Notes: a model not told the origin generated them from the letters alone. Shown: positions 24,508-34,200, numbered from the stretch's first letter. The stretch is DNA of 64,000 nt from Paenarthrobacter aurescens (GCF_025421775.1 NZ_JAOEFX010000013.1:59804-123803), one strand, 5' to 3'. Translations and numbers: made by a program.

Positions 24508-24600
24508 GAGCCCAGTATGCCGGTGCCCACCAGTAGACGCACCCCATCCGCAGGACTACGTTCGAAGTAACCGCGCAAACTACTCAGAGGAGTCATTGCA

Positions 24601-24837
24601 ATGGATAACCAGGATCTCTTGGAGCGAATCCAGTCACTGGTCGAAGAGGAACACCGTCTCCGGGACTCTACCAGCGCAGAGGACGACGACAACCGCGCCC
24701 GCCTCGCCCAGCTGGAAGCCCACCTCGATCAGTGCTGGGACCTGCTGCGCCAACGCCGTGCCAAGAGGGACGCCGGCGAAAACCCCGACGAGGCCGAACC
24801 GCGACCCGTCAGCGAAGTCGAGGGCTACCGGCAGTAG
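24601..24837 (+). CDS. DUF2630 family small protein
   Basis: 78 residues, strongly charged and helical: L-V-E-E-E-H-R-L-R at 12-20, then a heptad-like R-L-A-Q-L-E-A-H-L-D-Q-C-W-D-L-L-R-Q-R-R-A at ~34-54. This is the standard DUF2630 pattern, an actinobacterial family of probable coiled-coil proteins with no known role. It has a GAGGAGT site nine bases before the ATG. Confidence 0.85.
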   Translation: MDNQDLLERIQSLVEEEHRLRDSTSAEDDDNRARLAQLEAHLDQCWDLLRQRRAKRDAGENPDEAEPRPVSEVEGYRQ

Positions 24838-24862
24838 TAACGCCGCAGAGCCTGCCCACCCA

Positions 24863-26161
24863 TCAGAAGTGCGTCGGGCAAAACGCTGGCCGCTCCACTG
24901 CGAACATCCACGCTGCCAGGAACGCCGCACCCAGCTGGTTCTCTTGTATCCGCCCAGCCGCCACCAGGGAGGCAGGATGGACTGCGCCCAAGTAGATGGA
25001 TGACAGCACGGAGATATCCAGCTCCAGGTCAGGAGCCACCTCGGTAGCTGTTACAGACGCCTGCCCCTCGCGGACATCGAGCAAGAACGTGCCGGGCGTC
25101 AGTCCGAGTGCATCGCGGACCTTCAGGACCAGAGAGCCGTCCGCAGGGAATTGGCGTGCTTCCAAGGCCTTCTGAACATCCAGGATTCGCAGCCAGAGCA
25201 TGTCCCGCGGGTCGGACCCCTTGATGCAACGCGGGTCCTCAAGGGCCCAGGTGAGAGGGTTGTCCACGGAGACTCCGCTCCACTTCACGCATTCCACGAG
25301 GTCAATGGCGCCCAAGTACTGCCACAGTTCCAAGTAGGCGGCGGAGTTGGCCGCCACCAAATCCACGATCTCCATGGTGGCGGGCTCCGTCTCCCACCCA
25401 CTGAACTTGTATGACACGTACCCGTCAATATCACCACTGGACGCATAATGCAGGGCCGTCTTGACCTTGGCATCCGGTCCGCCGTCGCCGTCGGCGTCCT
25501 CGCGGCCCACCGATCCGGAGACAAACTGGCGGTAAGACTCCTGCCGGTCGATTGATCCGGGCAACTGCCGGTGTTGCTGCTCGAAGATCTTTGGCGCCAA
25601 CTCCAAAAGGACCTTCGGCTCGGCTACTTCCACGGTTCCTCCGGAAACGTGGTTGAGCCTGAAGCGGGCGCCCGTATCCACCGTGATGGATTGTTCGAAG
25701 GTCGCGACACCGAACCCGAAGCGCCCATAGATAGACGCTTCAGAGGCCGTCAGTGCTGCAATCGCTACGCCATCGTCCTTGGCCAAAGCGAGGTCTTCGC
25801 TCATCATCTGCCGCAGCAGGCCTCGGCGGCGGTGCGAGGTGCGGACTGTCACTGCTGAGATCAGGTGAGCGTCCAGGAGCTTTCCAAAACCGACGTTGAG
25901 CGTCTTGCGCCATGTCGCGAAGGTAGCAACCGGCATCTCGGCCCCAAGTGAGTACGCCGCCGGTTCGCTGGTCTGATAGACCCCGGTAAACACACTGTGG
26001 TCGGCCCGGCTCATGGCCAGGCCTCGATCGATCCTTGTCTCGCTCTTGCTCTCCTCGTGGAACCCGAAGGCCACCGCACGCGACCACGCTACGGCGGCAT
26101 CGTAGTCAGGTTCATTCTTGGCAGCCGGCTCGAACCGACGGATTTGGTAGTCCCCACTCAT
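24863..26161 (-). CDS. Eis-like GNAT N-acetyltransferase with SCP2-like C-terminal domain
   Basis: 432 residues from ATG 26161, chosen over an upstream TTG. The tandem-GNAT-plus-SCP2 layout of Eis proteins is visible. The acetyl-CoA loop V-T-V-R-T-S-H-R-R-R-G-L-L lies near residue 110 (R-R-x-G-L/I). A second GNAT-like region follows, then from ~325 a sterol-carrier-like domain. The chain ends in P-T-H-F, matching the C-terminal aromatic carboxylate that serves as general base in Eis. Mycobacterial Eis acetylates aminoglycosides and protein lysines; the substrate here is unknown. Confidence 0.85.
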   Translation of the reverse strand: MSGDYQIRRFEPAAKNEPDYDAAVAWSRAVAFGFHEESKSETRIDRGLAMSRADHSVFTGVYQTSEPAAYSLGAEMPVATFATWRKTLNVGFGKLLDAHLISAVTVRTSHRRRGLLRQMMSEDLALAKDDGVAIAALTASEASIYGRFGFGVATFEQSITVDTGARFRLNHVSGGTVEVAEPKVLLELAPKIFEQQHRQLPGSIDRQESYRQFVSGSVGREDADGDGGPDAKVKTALHYASSGDIDGYVSYKFSGWETEPATMEIVDLVAANSAAYLELWQYLGAIDLVECVKWSGVSVDNPLTWALEDPRCIKGSDPRDMLWLRILDVQKALEARQFPADGSLVLKVRDALGLTPGTFLLDVREGQASVTATEVAPDLELDISVLSSIYLGAVHPASLVAAGRIQENQLGAAFLAAWMFAVERPAFCPTHF

Positions 26162-26219
26162 CTTTGACACGCCCTCGAGCCTAGCCAATAGCCGCCGGTC
26201 GCGCTATGGCCAAGCCGGG

Positions 26220-27362
26220 CTACGCACCTTCAAGCACCTGGCTTGTAGCCCACGCCAGGTATTTGGCGGCGTTGGCAACGGCGTCGGCCACGTCCGGAAC
26301 GCCGTCCTTGCGCTGCGCCACATCCAGCAGCTGGGCAGCGGCCACAATGCCGTGCTTCGCGAGGTCTTCGGGCGTCACCGTGATGCGGCCAGCCACTGCG
26401 ATGACGGGAATTCCGTGCACGCTCGCTGCATCGGCCAGGGCAATGGGCGCCTTGCCGGTGAGTGACTGCTCGTCCATGGAGCCCTCGCCGGTGATCACCA
26501 GGTCTGCGTCGCCGAGGTGCTGCGCGAGCCCGGTCAGTCCGGCCACCAGCGCGAAGCCGCCTTCCAGCGCGGCGTCAGTGAAAGCCAGGAACGACGCCGG
26601 GAACCCGCCGGCCGCTCCAGCTCCGGGAACGTTCACGTCGCGGCCGGTGGCTTCCCGGAGCAGCGACGCCCAGTTGCGGAGGCCGGCGTCGAGCTTCTCA
26701 ACAGCGTCCTCATCGGCACCCTTCTGGGGGCCAAAAACGTGCGCGGCACCTTCGGGGCCGTACAGCGGGTTCTGGACGTCGACGGCGATGCGGAACTTCA
26801 CGCTCGACAACCGGGGATCCAGCTCTGAGGCATCCAAGGCAACGACGTCGGCCAGGGAACCTCCGCCGAGCGGCACCACATTCCCGGCCGCATCAACGGG
26901 CTTGAGCCCCAACGCACGCAGCGCACCGCTGCCGCCGTCGGACATTGCCGAACCGCCCAAGCCGAGCACGATCTCAGTGGCACCGGCTTCGAGTGCCGCC
27001 GCGATCAGCTGGCCGCAGCCGTAGCTGTGGGCGCGCAGCGAGTTCTCCGGGGTGGGCTCCATGTGCGCAAGGCCGGAGGCCATCGCAGTCTCGATGACAA
27101 CGCTGGCCCCACCGAAAGCGTCCTTGCGGATGGCCCATGAAGCTCCAACAGGCTTGAGGATCGGGCCAACTACGGCATTGTTGCGCTCCTCGTAGCCGGC
27201 AGCGATGGCGGCATCCAAGGTGCCTTCTCCACCGTCGGCAACCGGGAACTGGGTGGTCACGGCATCGGGGTAAACGCGGAGGGCGCCTTCGGCCATGGCT
27301 GACGCGGCTTCGGCGGCGGTCAGTGATCCCTTGAACTTGTCCGGGGCGATGAGGATACGCAT
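26220..27362 (-). CDS. Glycerate kinase
   Basis: 380 residues starting M-R-I-L-I-A-P-D-K-F-K-G-S-L-T-A, the unmistakable opening of the GlxK/GarK class. Also present are F-P-V-A-D-G-G-E-G-T, V-L-G-L-G-G-S-A-M-S-D-G-G and V-I-T-G-E-G-S-M-D-E-Q-S. It phosphorylates D-glycerate with ATP to 2- or 3-phosphoglycerate. It lies 49 bases downstream of a D-2-hydroxyacid dehydrogenase gene on the same strand. Together they could take hydroxypyruvate or glyoxylate-derived carbon into glycolysis. Confidence 0.93.
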   Translation of the reverse strand: MRILIAPDKFKGSLTAAEAASAMAEGALRVYPDAVTTQFPVADGGEGTLDAAIAAGYEERNNAVVGPILKPVGASWAIRKDAFGGASVVIETAMASGLAHMEPTPENSLRAHSYGCGQLIAAALEAGATEIVLGLGGSAMSDGGSGALRALGLKPVDAAGNVVPLGGGSLADVVALDASELDPRLSSVKFRIAVDVQNPLYGPEGAAHVFGPQKGADEDAVEKLDAGLRNWASLLREATGRDVNVPGAGAAGGFPASFLAFTDAALEGGFALVAGLTGLAQHLGDADLVITGEGSMDEQSLTGKAPIALADAASVHGIPVIAVAGRITVTPEDLAKHGIVAAAQLLDVAQRKDGVPDVADAVANAAKYLAWATSQVLEGA

Positions 27363-27411
27363 GGACCCATCTTGCCAGCTTTGCCCGGAAAGCGCTTGCC
27401 CACTTTGTAAC

Positions 27412-28374
27412 CTAGCCGCTGATAACCCTCACCGGCGCACCCTCAAGCCAGGCTTTCACGTCCTCAAACGCCCCGCCGTAGAACTGCCGGTAACTTTCAT
27501 GTGTCACGTATCCGATGTGAGGCGAGAGCACCGTCCGCGGCGAATGCAGCAGTGCATGGCCAGCCGGAAGGGGTTCATCGTCGAAGACATCCAGCGCGGC
27601 GCCGCGGATCCACCCCTCTTCCAAAGCCTGGATCAACGCGGCCTCATCCACCAAAGGTCCCCGTGCGGTGTTGACCAGCACGCCCTCCGGGCCCAGGAGA
27701 CGCAACTCTTTTGCTCCGACGATCCCCTCCGTCCGCTCGGACAAACGGAGGTGCAAGGTCACAACGTCAGACTCACGGAACAGCTCTTCTTTGCTGACCT
27801 TGCGGGCGCCGGCAGCCTTTGCCGCTTCAACCGTGAGATTCTGGCTCCACGCAAGAACGTCCATGCCGAACGCTGTGGCATAGCCCGCCATGCGCTTGCC
27901 GATCTTGCCCAGGCCAACGATTCCCAGCGTCTTGCCTTCCAGTTCAAACCCGACGCCGGCCTGCCAGTCGCCTGCGCGCAGCGAGTTCTCCTCCACCACC
28001 AGGTTCCTCGCGAAGGCCAGCAAAAGCGCCCAGGTCAGTTCGGGCGCCGCAGCCGGCGAACCACTGGTCCCGCACACCACAATCCCCCGCTCGGAGGCGG
28101 CCTCAAGGTCAATGGCGGCGTTCGCCATGCCAGTGGTCACCAACAGCTTGAGGTTGGGCAACGACTCAAGGACATGCTGTGGAAAACGCGTGCGTTCGCG
28201 CATTGCCACAATGATGTCGAACGGCTCCAAGGCGGCCAACGCTTGCTCTTCCGATACAAAAGGCGCGCTGAAAACGCTCACCTTCACGCCGTCGTCGAGC
28301 AATGAATCCCACGGCGCGTAGTCGCCGGAGACCTGCTGGTAATCGTCCAGGATGGCTAAACGGAATCGGGTCAC
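27412..28374 (-). CDS. D-2-hydroxyacid dehydrogenase
   Basis: 320 residues from GTG 28374, with GAGG nine bases upstream. The NAD(P)-binding site is G-L-G-K-I-G at 154-159. The catalytic set is R238 in N-T-A-R-G, an acidic residue near 267 and H286 in S-P-H-I-G. It would reduce a 2-oxoacid such as hydroxypyruvate or glyoxylate. The adjacent glycerate kinase supports a hydroxypyruvate-reductase role by inference. Confidence 0.88.
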   Translation of the reverse strand: MTRFRLAILDDYQQVSGDYAPWDSLLDDGVKVSVFSAPFVSEEQALAALEPFDIIVAMRERTRFPQHVLESLPNLKLLVTTGMANAAIDLEAASERGIVVCGTSGSPAAAPELTWALLLAFARNLVVEENSLRAGDWQAGVGFELEGKTLGIVGLGKIGKRMAGYATAFGMDVLAWSQNLTVEAAKAAGARKVSKEELFRESDVVTLHLRLSERTEGIVGAKELRLLGPEGVLVNTARGPLVDEAALIQALEEGWIRGAALDVFDDEPLPAGHALLHSPRTVLSPHIGYVTHESYRQFYGGAFEDVKAWLEGAPVRVISG

Positions 28375-28436
28375 GTCCCTTATCCTCGCGCGGCGGCCGG
28401 TGGTACTCAACCCCATCTCACGTTAGGTTTTTGAGT

Positions 28437-30266
28437 GTGAGCCAAAATGTGACCTCCGCCATGCCCAAGCCCGAGCACCCCCGCCCACAACTGATCCGCG
28501 AGAAGTGGATGAACCTCAACGGAATCTGGGGTTTTGAGATCGACGCCGGTGACTCCGGTGTGGAGCGCGGCCTCACCACCCGCGAGCTCACGGGCGAAAT
28601 TCTGGTTCCGTTCGCACCGGAATCAGCGCTTTCCGGGATCGAGCACGTCGACTTCATGGAGGCCGTTTGGTATCGGCGAACGGTGTCCATCCCGCAAGAA
28701 TGGGCCGGTCAGAATGTCCTCCTGCACTTTGGCGCCGTGGACCACGACGCCACGGTGTGGGTGAACGGGGTTGAAGTTGCGCGGCACCGGGGTGGGTTCA
28801 CTCCCTTTACCGCTGACCTCGGCGGTGTCGCCGAGCCTGGAACGGATGCCGTGATTGTTGTGCGCGCCCGGGATTCCCGACACGAGATGCAGGCTCGCGG
28901 CAAGCAAGCAACTTGGTACAACAACACCCACTGCCAATACACCCGGACCACTGGAATCTGGCAGACGGTGTGGATGGAGGCCGTGCCTGAGGTCTACATC
29001 AAGCGCCTCCGGATGACCCCCAATGTGGCCGACTCCAGCATCACGGTGGAGGTTCCCATCAGCCGGAACCGGACGGGGCACACGGTTTCTGCGATACTCA
29101 CTGACGGCTCGGGGATTCGCGTTGAGGCGTCTGCACGGGCCGATCTGGACCTCACCCCCTCACTTCGGCTGAACATCCCCGCCGAGTCCCTCCGCCCCTG
29201 GTCCATTGAGGATCCGTTCCTCTACGACCTTGATGTCAGCGTGCGGGACGGCTCCGGCGGAATAGTTGATCAGGTCAGCAGCTACGCGGCCGTCCGGTCC
29301 ATTGCCTTGGACGGCAAGGTGGTCCGCATCAACGGCAAACCAGTCTTCCAACGGCTGGTCCTGGACCAAGGCTACTGGCCGGATTCGCTGATGACTTCGC
29401 CGGATGAGGCCGCGTTGATCAAGGACATCGAACTGTCCATGTCGGCCGGATTCAACGGCGCCCGCCTGCACCAGAAGGTCTTTGAGGAGCGCTTCCTGTA
29501 TCACGCAGACCGCCTGGGCTACCTGGTCTGGGGCGAGTTCGGCGACTGGGGCGTTTCCGGTGGCGGCACCGTCGGCCACAACCAGAAGCCGACGGCGAGC
29601 TTCGTAGCCCAGTGGCTGGAAGTGCTCAAGCGCGACTTCAACCACCCATCCATCATCGGCTGGTGCCCCCTCAACGAGACGCACCAGGTCCTGCATGATC
29701 GCCTGACCGTCCTGGACGATGTCACCGAAGCCATGTTCCTGGCCACCAAGCTCGCCGATCCCACCCGGCCTGTCATCGATGCTTCCGGATACGCGCACCG
29801 GATCCGGGAAACAGACATCTACGATTCCCACTCCTACGAGCAGGATCCGGACAGGTTCCGCATCGAACTGCAAGGCCTTGCAGACGGGAAGCCCTACATC
29901 AACCGCAAGGCCGACGGCGAGGAATACTCGGTCCCCTACGCTGGCCAGCCCTACTTCGTCTCGGAGTTCGGCGGCATTTGGTGGAACGAGATCGAAGCCC
30001 GACAAGCTGTGGAAGGGACCGACGTGTCCACTTCGTGGGGCTACGGCCAACGTGTCAGTTCGGAGGAAGAGTTCTACGCCCGCTTCGAAGGGCTCTGCTC
30101 AGTCCTGCTGGAAAACCCGGACATGTTCGGCTACTGCTACACCCAGCTCACAGACGTGTTCCAAGAGAAGAACGGCATCTTCACCTTTGATCGCGGGGCC
30201 AAATTCGACCTGGAGAGAATCCGCGCGAGCCAAGTGCGCCCGGCGGCGATCGAAACCCAGCGCTAG
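28437..30266 (+). CDS. Glycoside hydrolase family 2 (beta-galactosidase/glucuronidase-like)
   Basis: About 609 residues. The start is uncertain: GTG 28437, GTG 28449 or ATG 28461. The sugar-binding jelly roll covers ~20-190 (H-F-G-A-V-D-H-D-A-T-V-W-V-N-G), an immunoglobulin-like domain ~190-300, then the TIM barrel. The acid/base Glu is in C-P-L-N-E-T-H and the nucleophile Glu in V-S-E-F-G-G-I-W-W. No signal peptide, so it works on imported oligosaccharides in the cytoplasm. It stands alone, with its own terminator and no sugar transporter nearby. Confidence 0.88.
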   Translation: MSQNVTSAMPKPEHPRPQLIREKWMNLNGIWGFEIDAGDSGVERGLTTRELTGEILVPFAPESALSGIEHVDFMEAVWYRRTVSIPQEWAGQNVLLHFGAVDHDATVWVNGVEVARHRGGFTPFTADLGGVAEPGTDAVIVVRARDSRHEMQARGKQATWYNNTHCQYTRTTGIWQTVWMEAVPEVYIKRLRMTPNVADSSITVEVPISRNRTGHTVSAILTDGSGIRVEASARADLDLTPSLRLNIPAESLRPWSIEDPFLYDLDVSVRDGSGGIVDQVSSYAAVRSIALDGKVVRINGKPVFQRLVLDQGYWPDSLMTSPDEAALIKDIELSMSAGFNGARLHQKVFEERFLYHADRLGYLVWGEFGDWGVSGGGTVGHNQKPTASFVAQWLEVLKRDFNHPSIIGWCPLNETHQVLHDRLTVLDDVTEAMFLATKLADPTRPVIDASGYAHRIRETDIYDSHSYEQDPDRFRIELQGLADGKPYINRKADGEEYSVPYAGQPYFVSEFGGIWWNEIEARQAVEGTDVSTSWGYGQRVSSEEEFYARFEGLCSVLLENPDMFGYCYTQLTDVFQEKNGIFTFDRGAKFDLERIRASQVRPAAIETQR

Positions 30267-30268
30267 CC

Positions 30269-30302
30269 CGCCGAGATGGCAATAAATGCCAAATTTTCGG
30301 CG
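30269..30302 (+). terminator. Terminator after the GH2 gene
   Basis: Outer arms cgccga (30269-30274) and tcggcg (30297-30302) and inner arms tggca (30277-30281) and tgcca (30287-30291) make a two-step hairpin two bases past the stop. A second partner, tgccacctcggc, lies further on and could form an alternative fold. Confidence 0.6.
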
Positions 30303-30348
30303 TGGGACTGTCATCAAGTGCCACCTCGGCGAAGGCTGCCGGGGGCTT

Positions 30349-31146
30349 TTAGACCCACTGGCCCCGACGAATCAGGACTTCCTTGAGCAGGTCCAGGCGG
30401 TCGGACACGATTCCGTCCACGCCAAGATCCAGGAGCCGCTCCATCTCCGCGGAATCGTTGATGGTCCACACATGCACCTGCCGCCCCAGCCGATGAGCCC
30501 GTAACACGAACCCCGGAGTCACAACAGGGAACCGTCCGTAGCGGACAGGAACCTGGAAAACGTCGACGCCGGCAAGCAGCTTGCGTAGCAAAGGTGCCGG
30601 CAGCACGGGGCCGAGGAGGACGAACAACGCCGTCAGTGAGCTGCCGGCCGAGGACGCCACTCGACGGGACAGCCTGGCCAGGACCGCCCGGCGGCGCCTG
30701 TCCGAAAAACTCGTGACCAGCACCCTGTCATGGACGCCATGCTTCTCGATCGCTGCAGCCATGGGGCCAACGGAGTTCCAGTCCTTGACGTCCAGGTTCA
30801 ATCGGGCGTCCGGCAGCGCTGAAACCAGCTCATCAAACGTTGGCACCGGTTCCACCCCGCCGATCCGCGCGCGGGAGACCTCGGCAGCGGAAAGCTCCGC
30901 AACCCGGCCCACGGAGTCAGTCACGCGGTCCAGGGAAGAATCGTGGAAGACCAGCAGCACGCCGTCGGACGTCGTGTGCACATCCGTTTCAAGGTGCACC
31001 GTCCCGAGCTCCGCTGCCGCCCGGAATGCAGCTATGGAGTTCTCCAGGCCATCCAAGGAGAAACCTCGGTGAGCGAAGGCCAAAGGACCCAGCGAACCGT
31101 CCTTGCGGAGGAAATAGGGCAGCGTCACTCCCGTAGCGTAGCCCAT
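30349..31146 (-). CDS. Glycerophosphodiester phosphodiesterase
   Basis: 265 residues from ATG 31146. The GDPD signature is clear: A-H-R-G (25-28), E-N-S at ~34, H-L-E-T-D-V-H-T-T-S-D-G with the metal-binding Glu/Asp, and F-H-D-S-S-L-D-R. It hydrolyses glycerophosphodiesters to glycerol-3-phosphate and an alcohol. No signal peptide is seen. The gene begins 13 bases after the stop of the small gene at 31160 and probably shares its transcript. Confidence 0.9.
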   Translation of the reverse strand: MGYATGVTLPYFLRKDGSLGPLAFAHRGFSLDGLENSIAAFRAAAELGTVHLETDVHTTSDGVLLVFHDSSLDRVTDSVGRVAELSAAEVSRARIGGVEPVPTFDELVSALPDARLNLDVKDWNSVGPMAAAIEKHGVHDRVLVTSFSDRRRRAVLARLSRRVASSAGSSLTALFVLLGPVLPAPLLRKLLAGVDVFQVPVRYGRFPVVTPGFVLRAHRLGRQVHVWTINDSAEMERLLDLGVDGIVSDRLDLLKEVLIRRGQWV

Positions 31147-31159
31147 CGCAAAGGTGCGG

Positions 31160-31429
31160 CTAGCTCTCCTGGGGTAGGACCGCCGTCGTCTGCGGAACGA
31201 TCGCAACGCCGTCGCTGACGTGAACCAGCGTCCGGCCGCGACCGCCGTCGAGCTCAACCCAAACGGCTGTGGCATCGCCGGTGACGGCGTCGACAACGCC
31301 GGCAGATTCATAGCCCGGAGTCAGCGTGACCCTGACGCGGTCGCCCTGGCGCAGCGAGCGCCAATGGTGATCCGGCTCGATCCGCCGCAGCGGCGCCGTG
31401 TTGAAATCGTTGATCCTGCGCTTGGCCAT
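31160..31429 (-). CDS. Small hypothetical protein with KOW/SH3-like character
   Basis: 89 residues from ATG 31429, preceded by AGGGGG. The middle, L-R-Q-G-D-R-V-R-V-T-L-T-P-G-Y-E-S-A-G-V-V-D and then A-V-W-V-E-L-D-G-G-R-G-R, reads as a small beta-barrel like SH3/KOW folds. I do not recognise a named family. Coupled by proximity to the phosphodiesterase gene. Confidence 0.6.
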   Translation of the reverse strand: MAKRRINDFNTAPLRRIEPDHHWRSLRQGDRVRVTLTPGYESAGVVDAVTGDATAVWVELDGGRGRTLVHVSDGVAIVPQTTAVLPQES

Positions 31430-31563
31430 GTTTCCCCCTGCAAATTCGACTGGTAGACACGATGCGAACGGGTCCTTGGCTGGAAGCCTACGGTTGCAAG
31501 TTGAACGCCGGTTGTATGGAGGCTGGGAACTGGATGACACTGCGGGACTGACAAACTAGGGAC

Positions 31564-32430
31564 ATGACTGTGTTGATTGCCGGGTGCGGCGACCTTGGAA
31601 CCGAAGCCGGGCTGCGCTTCGCCGCGGCGGGACACGAAGTTGTGGGCCTGCGCCGATCCCCGGAAAAACTGCCATCCGGGATCCGCGGTCTGTACGCGGA
31701 CCTTTCCAAGGACGTGCCGGAACTGCCTACGGACGTGGACATTGTTGTGATAGCCGTCGCGGCTGACGCATCCACTGAAGGCGCTTACCGCGCCGCCTAT
31801 CTGGACGGCGTGAAAAACGTCCTGGACGCGCTGGAAAGGCAAGCCCTTGAGCCGCGTCGAATCCTCTTCGTCTCCTCCACAGCTGTGTACAAGGATTCCG
31901 GCGGGGCTGTTGTGGACGAGTCGACGCCCACGGAACCCACACGGTTCAGCGGCAAAGTCCTGGTGGAGGCCGAGGAACTGCTGTTCGCCCGAACGCGTGG
32001 GACTGGAACCCGGCCTGTTTCCCTGCGGCTTGGCGGAATCTACGGCCCGGGGCGAACCCGGCTGATCGACCAGGTGAAGACCGGTCAAGCCCTCATTCCG
32101 GCCCAACCCCGGCACACCAACCGTGTCCACCGGGACGATGCCGCCGCCATGATCGTCCACCTCACCACCATGGATCAGGACCCAGGTCCCGTGTATGTCG
32201 GTGTTGACGACCACGCGGCGGAGATGGGCGAAGTCCTGCGGTTCCTCGCGGCAGAACTTGGGTGCCCGGAACCCCCGACGGCGGCACCGGGCGGCGCGTC
32301 CGACGCAGGCCCCGGCGACAAGCGCTGCTCCAACGCGCGCCTCCGGGCGACGGGCTTCGAGCCCAGCTTTCCCACGTTCAAAGAGGGCTACCGCGCGCTG
32401 TTGGCCGGCGAGGGCGTGCGGCACCCGTGA
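31564..32430 (+). CDS. NAD(P)-dependent epimerase/reductase family protein (extended SDR)
   Basis: 288 residues. The Rossmann motif G-C-G-D-L-G-T-E lies at 7-14. V-S-S-T-A-V-Y (catalytic Ser/Tyr area of atypical SDRs) and L-R-L-G-G-I-Y-G-P-G-R are typical of YeeZ/NAD-dependent epimerase-like proteins. The substrate is unknown. The stop overlaps the GTG start of the next gene (GTGA). Confidence 0.82.
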   Translation: MTVLIAGCGDLGTEAGLRFAAAGHEVVGLRRSPEKLPSGIRGLYADLSKDVPELPTDVDIVVIAVAADASTEGAYRAAYLDGVKNVLDALERQALEPRRILFVSSTAVYKDSGGAVVDESTPTEPTRFSGKVLVEAEELLFARTRGTGTRPVSLRLGGIYGPGRTRLIDQVKTGQALIPAQPRHTNRVHRDDAAAMIVHLTTMDQDPGPVYVGVDDHAAEMGEVLRFLAAELGCPEPPTAAPGGASDAGPGDKRCSNARLRATGFEPSFPTFKEGYRALLAGEGVRHP

Positions 32431-33350
32431 AACTGGCGGCCTCCCCTGCGGGAAAGCAGTTGCAACGCTGGGGACGGGCCTACTTCGCGGTCCAGGCTGT
32501 GGCTGGGCTCGCGTGGTGGATTGCGGTTTTCTTGTCACCCGCCGTGCGCACAGCCACCCTCGGAAGCCTGGACCCCATCGCTGTGGCAGCCTTCGACGTT
32601 CCCCTGTTCGTCATCGGCTCGGCCGTCGCCGCCTTCGGCGTGAGGGCAGCAGCGGTGGTGGCTGCGGGCTGGACTGGAATCGTTGCCGTGGCCTTGGCCG
32701 GCTACGCAACAATCACTGCCGAGGCGGGCTGGGGTGTTCTGATCATGTTTGCCGCCACGGCATGTTCGGGCGTTGCACTCTGCTTCGTCCTGCTGGGACG
32801 TGTCCCTACGGGGTTGATCGTGAGGGGACCGTTCGCGTTCCGTCCAGCATCGGCCCGCCGCACCACTGCAGCTCATGTAGGTGCAACATTGGGTCAGATG
32901 GCGCTCTTTTGGGGCTTCTTCCTGGGACTGCTCCCCTTTGCCCTGGTGTGGCTGGAACAGCGTTGGACGGTGTCCCTGCCATTCCACCCCATGACCGTTC
33001 CTGCCGGCGTGGTGGTTCTGCTGCTTGCCAGCGCCCTTGGGGTCGCTTCCGCGGTAACCATGTCATCCCGCGGGAGTGGCACGCCACTACCGTCTGCAAT
33101 GCCCAACCGCCTTGTCATCGCCGGCCCGTATCGCTGGGTCCGCAATCCAATGGCGGTCGCCGGCATCGCTCAAGGGGTCGCCGTAGGGCTCATTCTGGGC
33201 TCATGGCTTGTTATCGCTTACGCAGTCATCGGCTCGCTCCTGTGGAACTACGCCGTCCGTCCGTTGGAGGAAGCAGACCTGGAACGCCGGTTTGGAGCCG
33301 AATTCCGGCACTACCGCGATGCTGTGCGCTGCTGGGTTCCAAGCTGGTGA
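32427..33350 (+). CDS. Isoprenylcysteine carboxyl methyltransferase family membrane protein
   Basis: 307 residues from GTG 32427, overlapping the previous stop. Seven or so membrane helices. The C-terminal A-G-P-Y-R-W-V-R-N-P-M and E-E-A-D-L-E-R-R-F-G-A-E-F-R-H-Y are the SAM-binding signature of ICMT/PEMT-like methyltransferases. Bacterial members methylate lipids or small molecules, not prenylated proteins. The coupled reductase may act on the same compound. Confidence 0.82.
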   Translation: MKLAASPAGKQLQRWGRAYFAVQAVAGLAWWIAVFLSPAVRTATLGSLDPIAVAAFDVPLFVIGSAVAAFGVRAAAVVAAGWTGIVAVALAGYATITAEAGWGVLIMFAATACSGVALCFVLLGRVPTGLIVRGPFAFRPASARRTTAAHVGATLGQMALFWGFFLGLLPFALVWLEQRWTVSLPFHPMTVPAGVVVLLLASALGVASAVTMSSRGSGTPLPSAMPNRLVIAGPYRWVRNPMAVAGIAQGVAVGLILGSWLVIAYAVIGSLLWNYAVRPLEEADLERRFGAEFRHYRDAVRCWVPSW

Positions 33351-33381
33351 GGGACCTCCTCCATCAGGCGGAGGCCCCGCC

Positions 33382-34200
33382 CTACTTGGAGCCGGCGAAC
33401 AGTCCGTTGAGGGAGCCGTAGTCGATGGCTTCGCTCACGGCGCTGTAGGTGCCCGTTGTGTTCAGCTCTTCCGCTGCCCGCTTAACGACAGCGTAGGCAG
33501 CTTGGGCGATGCTGGAGCCCAGGCTGACCCGGGCCACACCGAGCCTTCCGAGTTCACCGACGCTGAGGGACCCTGAACCCACCATGACGTTGACGGGGAC
33601 GGATATCCCCGCGGTCAACGCGGCAACGGTGTTTGCGTCGGACGCTCCTGGAACGAAGATGCCGTCGGCTCCCGCCGCCACATACTTTTCCGCCCGTGCC
33701 AGGACCTCGGCGATTTGCTGCTCAACAGTGCCTGCTCCGGCCAGGAATACATCGGTGCGTGCATTGATGAACAAGTCCTGGCCCGCATGCCGGGCGGCTT
33801 CCCGTGCGGCGGAAATCCGTGCGCAGAATTCTGCGGGGTCACGGGAGCCATCTTCCATGTTGATCCCCACGGCGCCAGCGTCAAGGACATCGGTGACTGT
33901 CCTGGCGATTCCCTCCAGCGTTTCAGAGTAGCCGCCCTCAATGTCAGCCGTGACGGGCACCTTAACCGCGTTGACGATGCCTGCAATCACGGCCACAGCA
34001 CGCTCCCGGTCCAGGCGGTCGCCGTCAGGCAGACCCAAAGACCAGGCAACTCCGGCGCTGGTGGTCGCTACAGCAGGTGCACCCGCTGCCTCCGTGATGA
34101 GGGCGCTGGCAACGTCCCAGGCGTTGCTGAGCGCCAAGGGCTTCCGGCTGGTGTGGAGGGATCTGAAGTGGGCTGCGATTCGGTTCTGTTCCGGATTCAT
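33382..34200 (-). CDS. Isocitrate lyase/PEP mutase superfamily protein
   Basis: 272 residues. L-A-L-S-N-A-W-D-V-A-S-A, D-I-E-G-G-Y and V-G-I-N-M-E-D match the PEP mutase/carboxyphosphonoenolpyruvate lyase-like group (TIM barrel, Mg-binding acidic residues). The isocitrate-lyase K-x-C-G-H motif is absent, so it is not AceA. It likely cleaves or isomerises a 2-oxo or enol acid. Transcribed 58 bases after the HAD gene. Confidence 0.83.
   Translation of the reverse strand: MNPEQNRIAAHFRSLHTSRKPLALSNAWDVASALITEAAGAPAVATTSAGVAWSLGLPDGDRLDRERAVAVIAGIVNAVKVPVTADIEGGYSETLEGIARTVTDVLDAGAVGINMEDGSRDPAEFCARISAAREAARHAGQDLFINARTDVFLAGAGTVEQQIAEVLARAEKYVAAGADGIFVPGASDANTVAALTAGISVPVNVMVGSGSLSVGELGRLGVARVSLGSSIAQAAYAVVKRAAEELNTTGTYSAVSEAIDYGSLNGLFAGSK

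Noticed and set aside
33382..34200. Isocitrate lyase proper
   Set aside because: The K-x-C-G-H catalytic motif is absent and the protein is too short.
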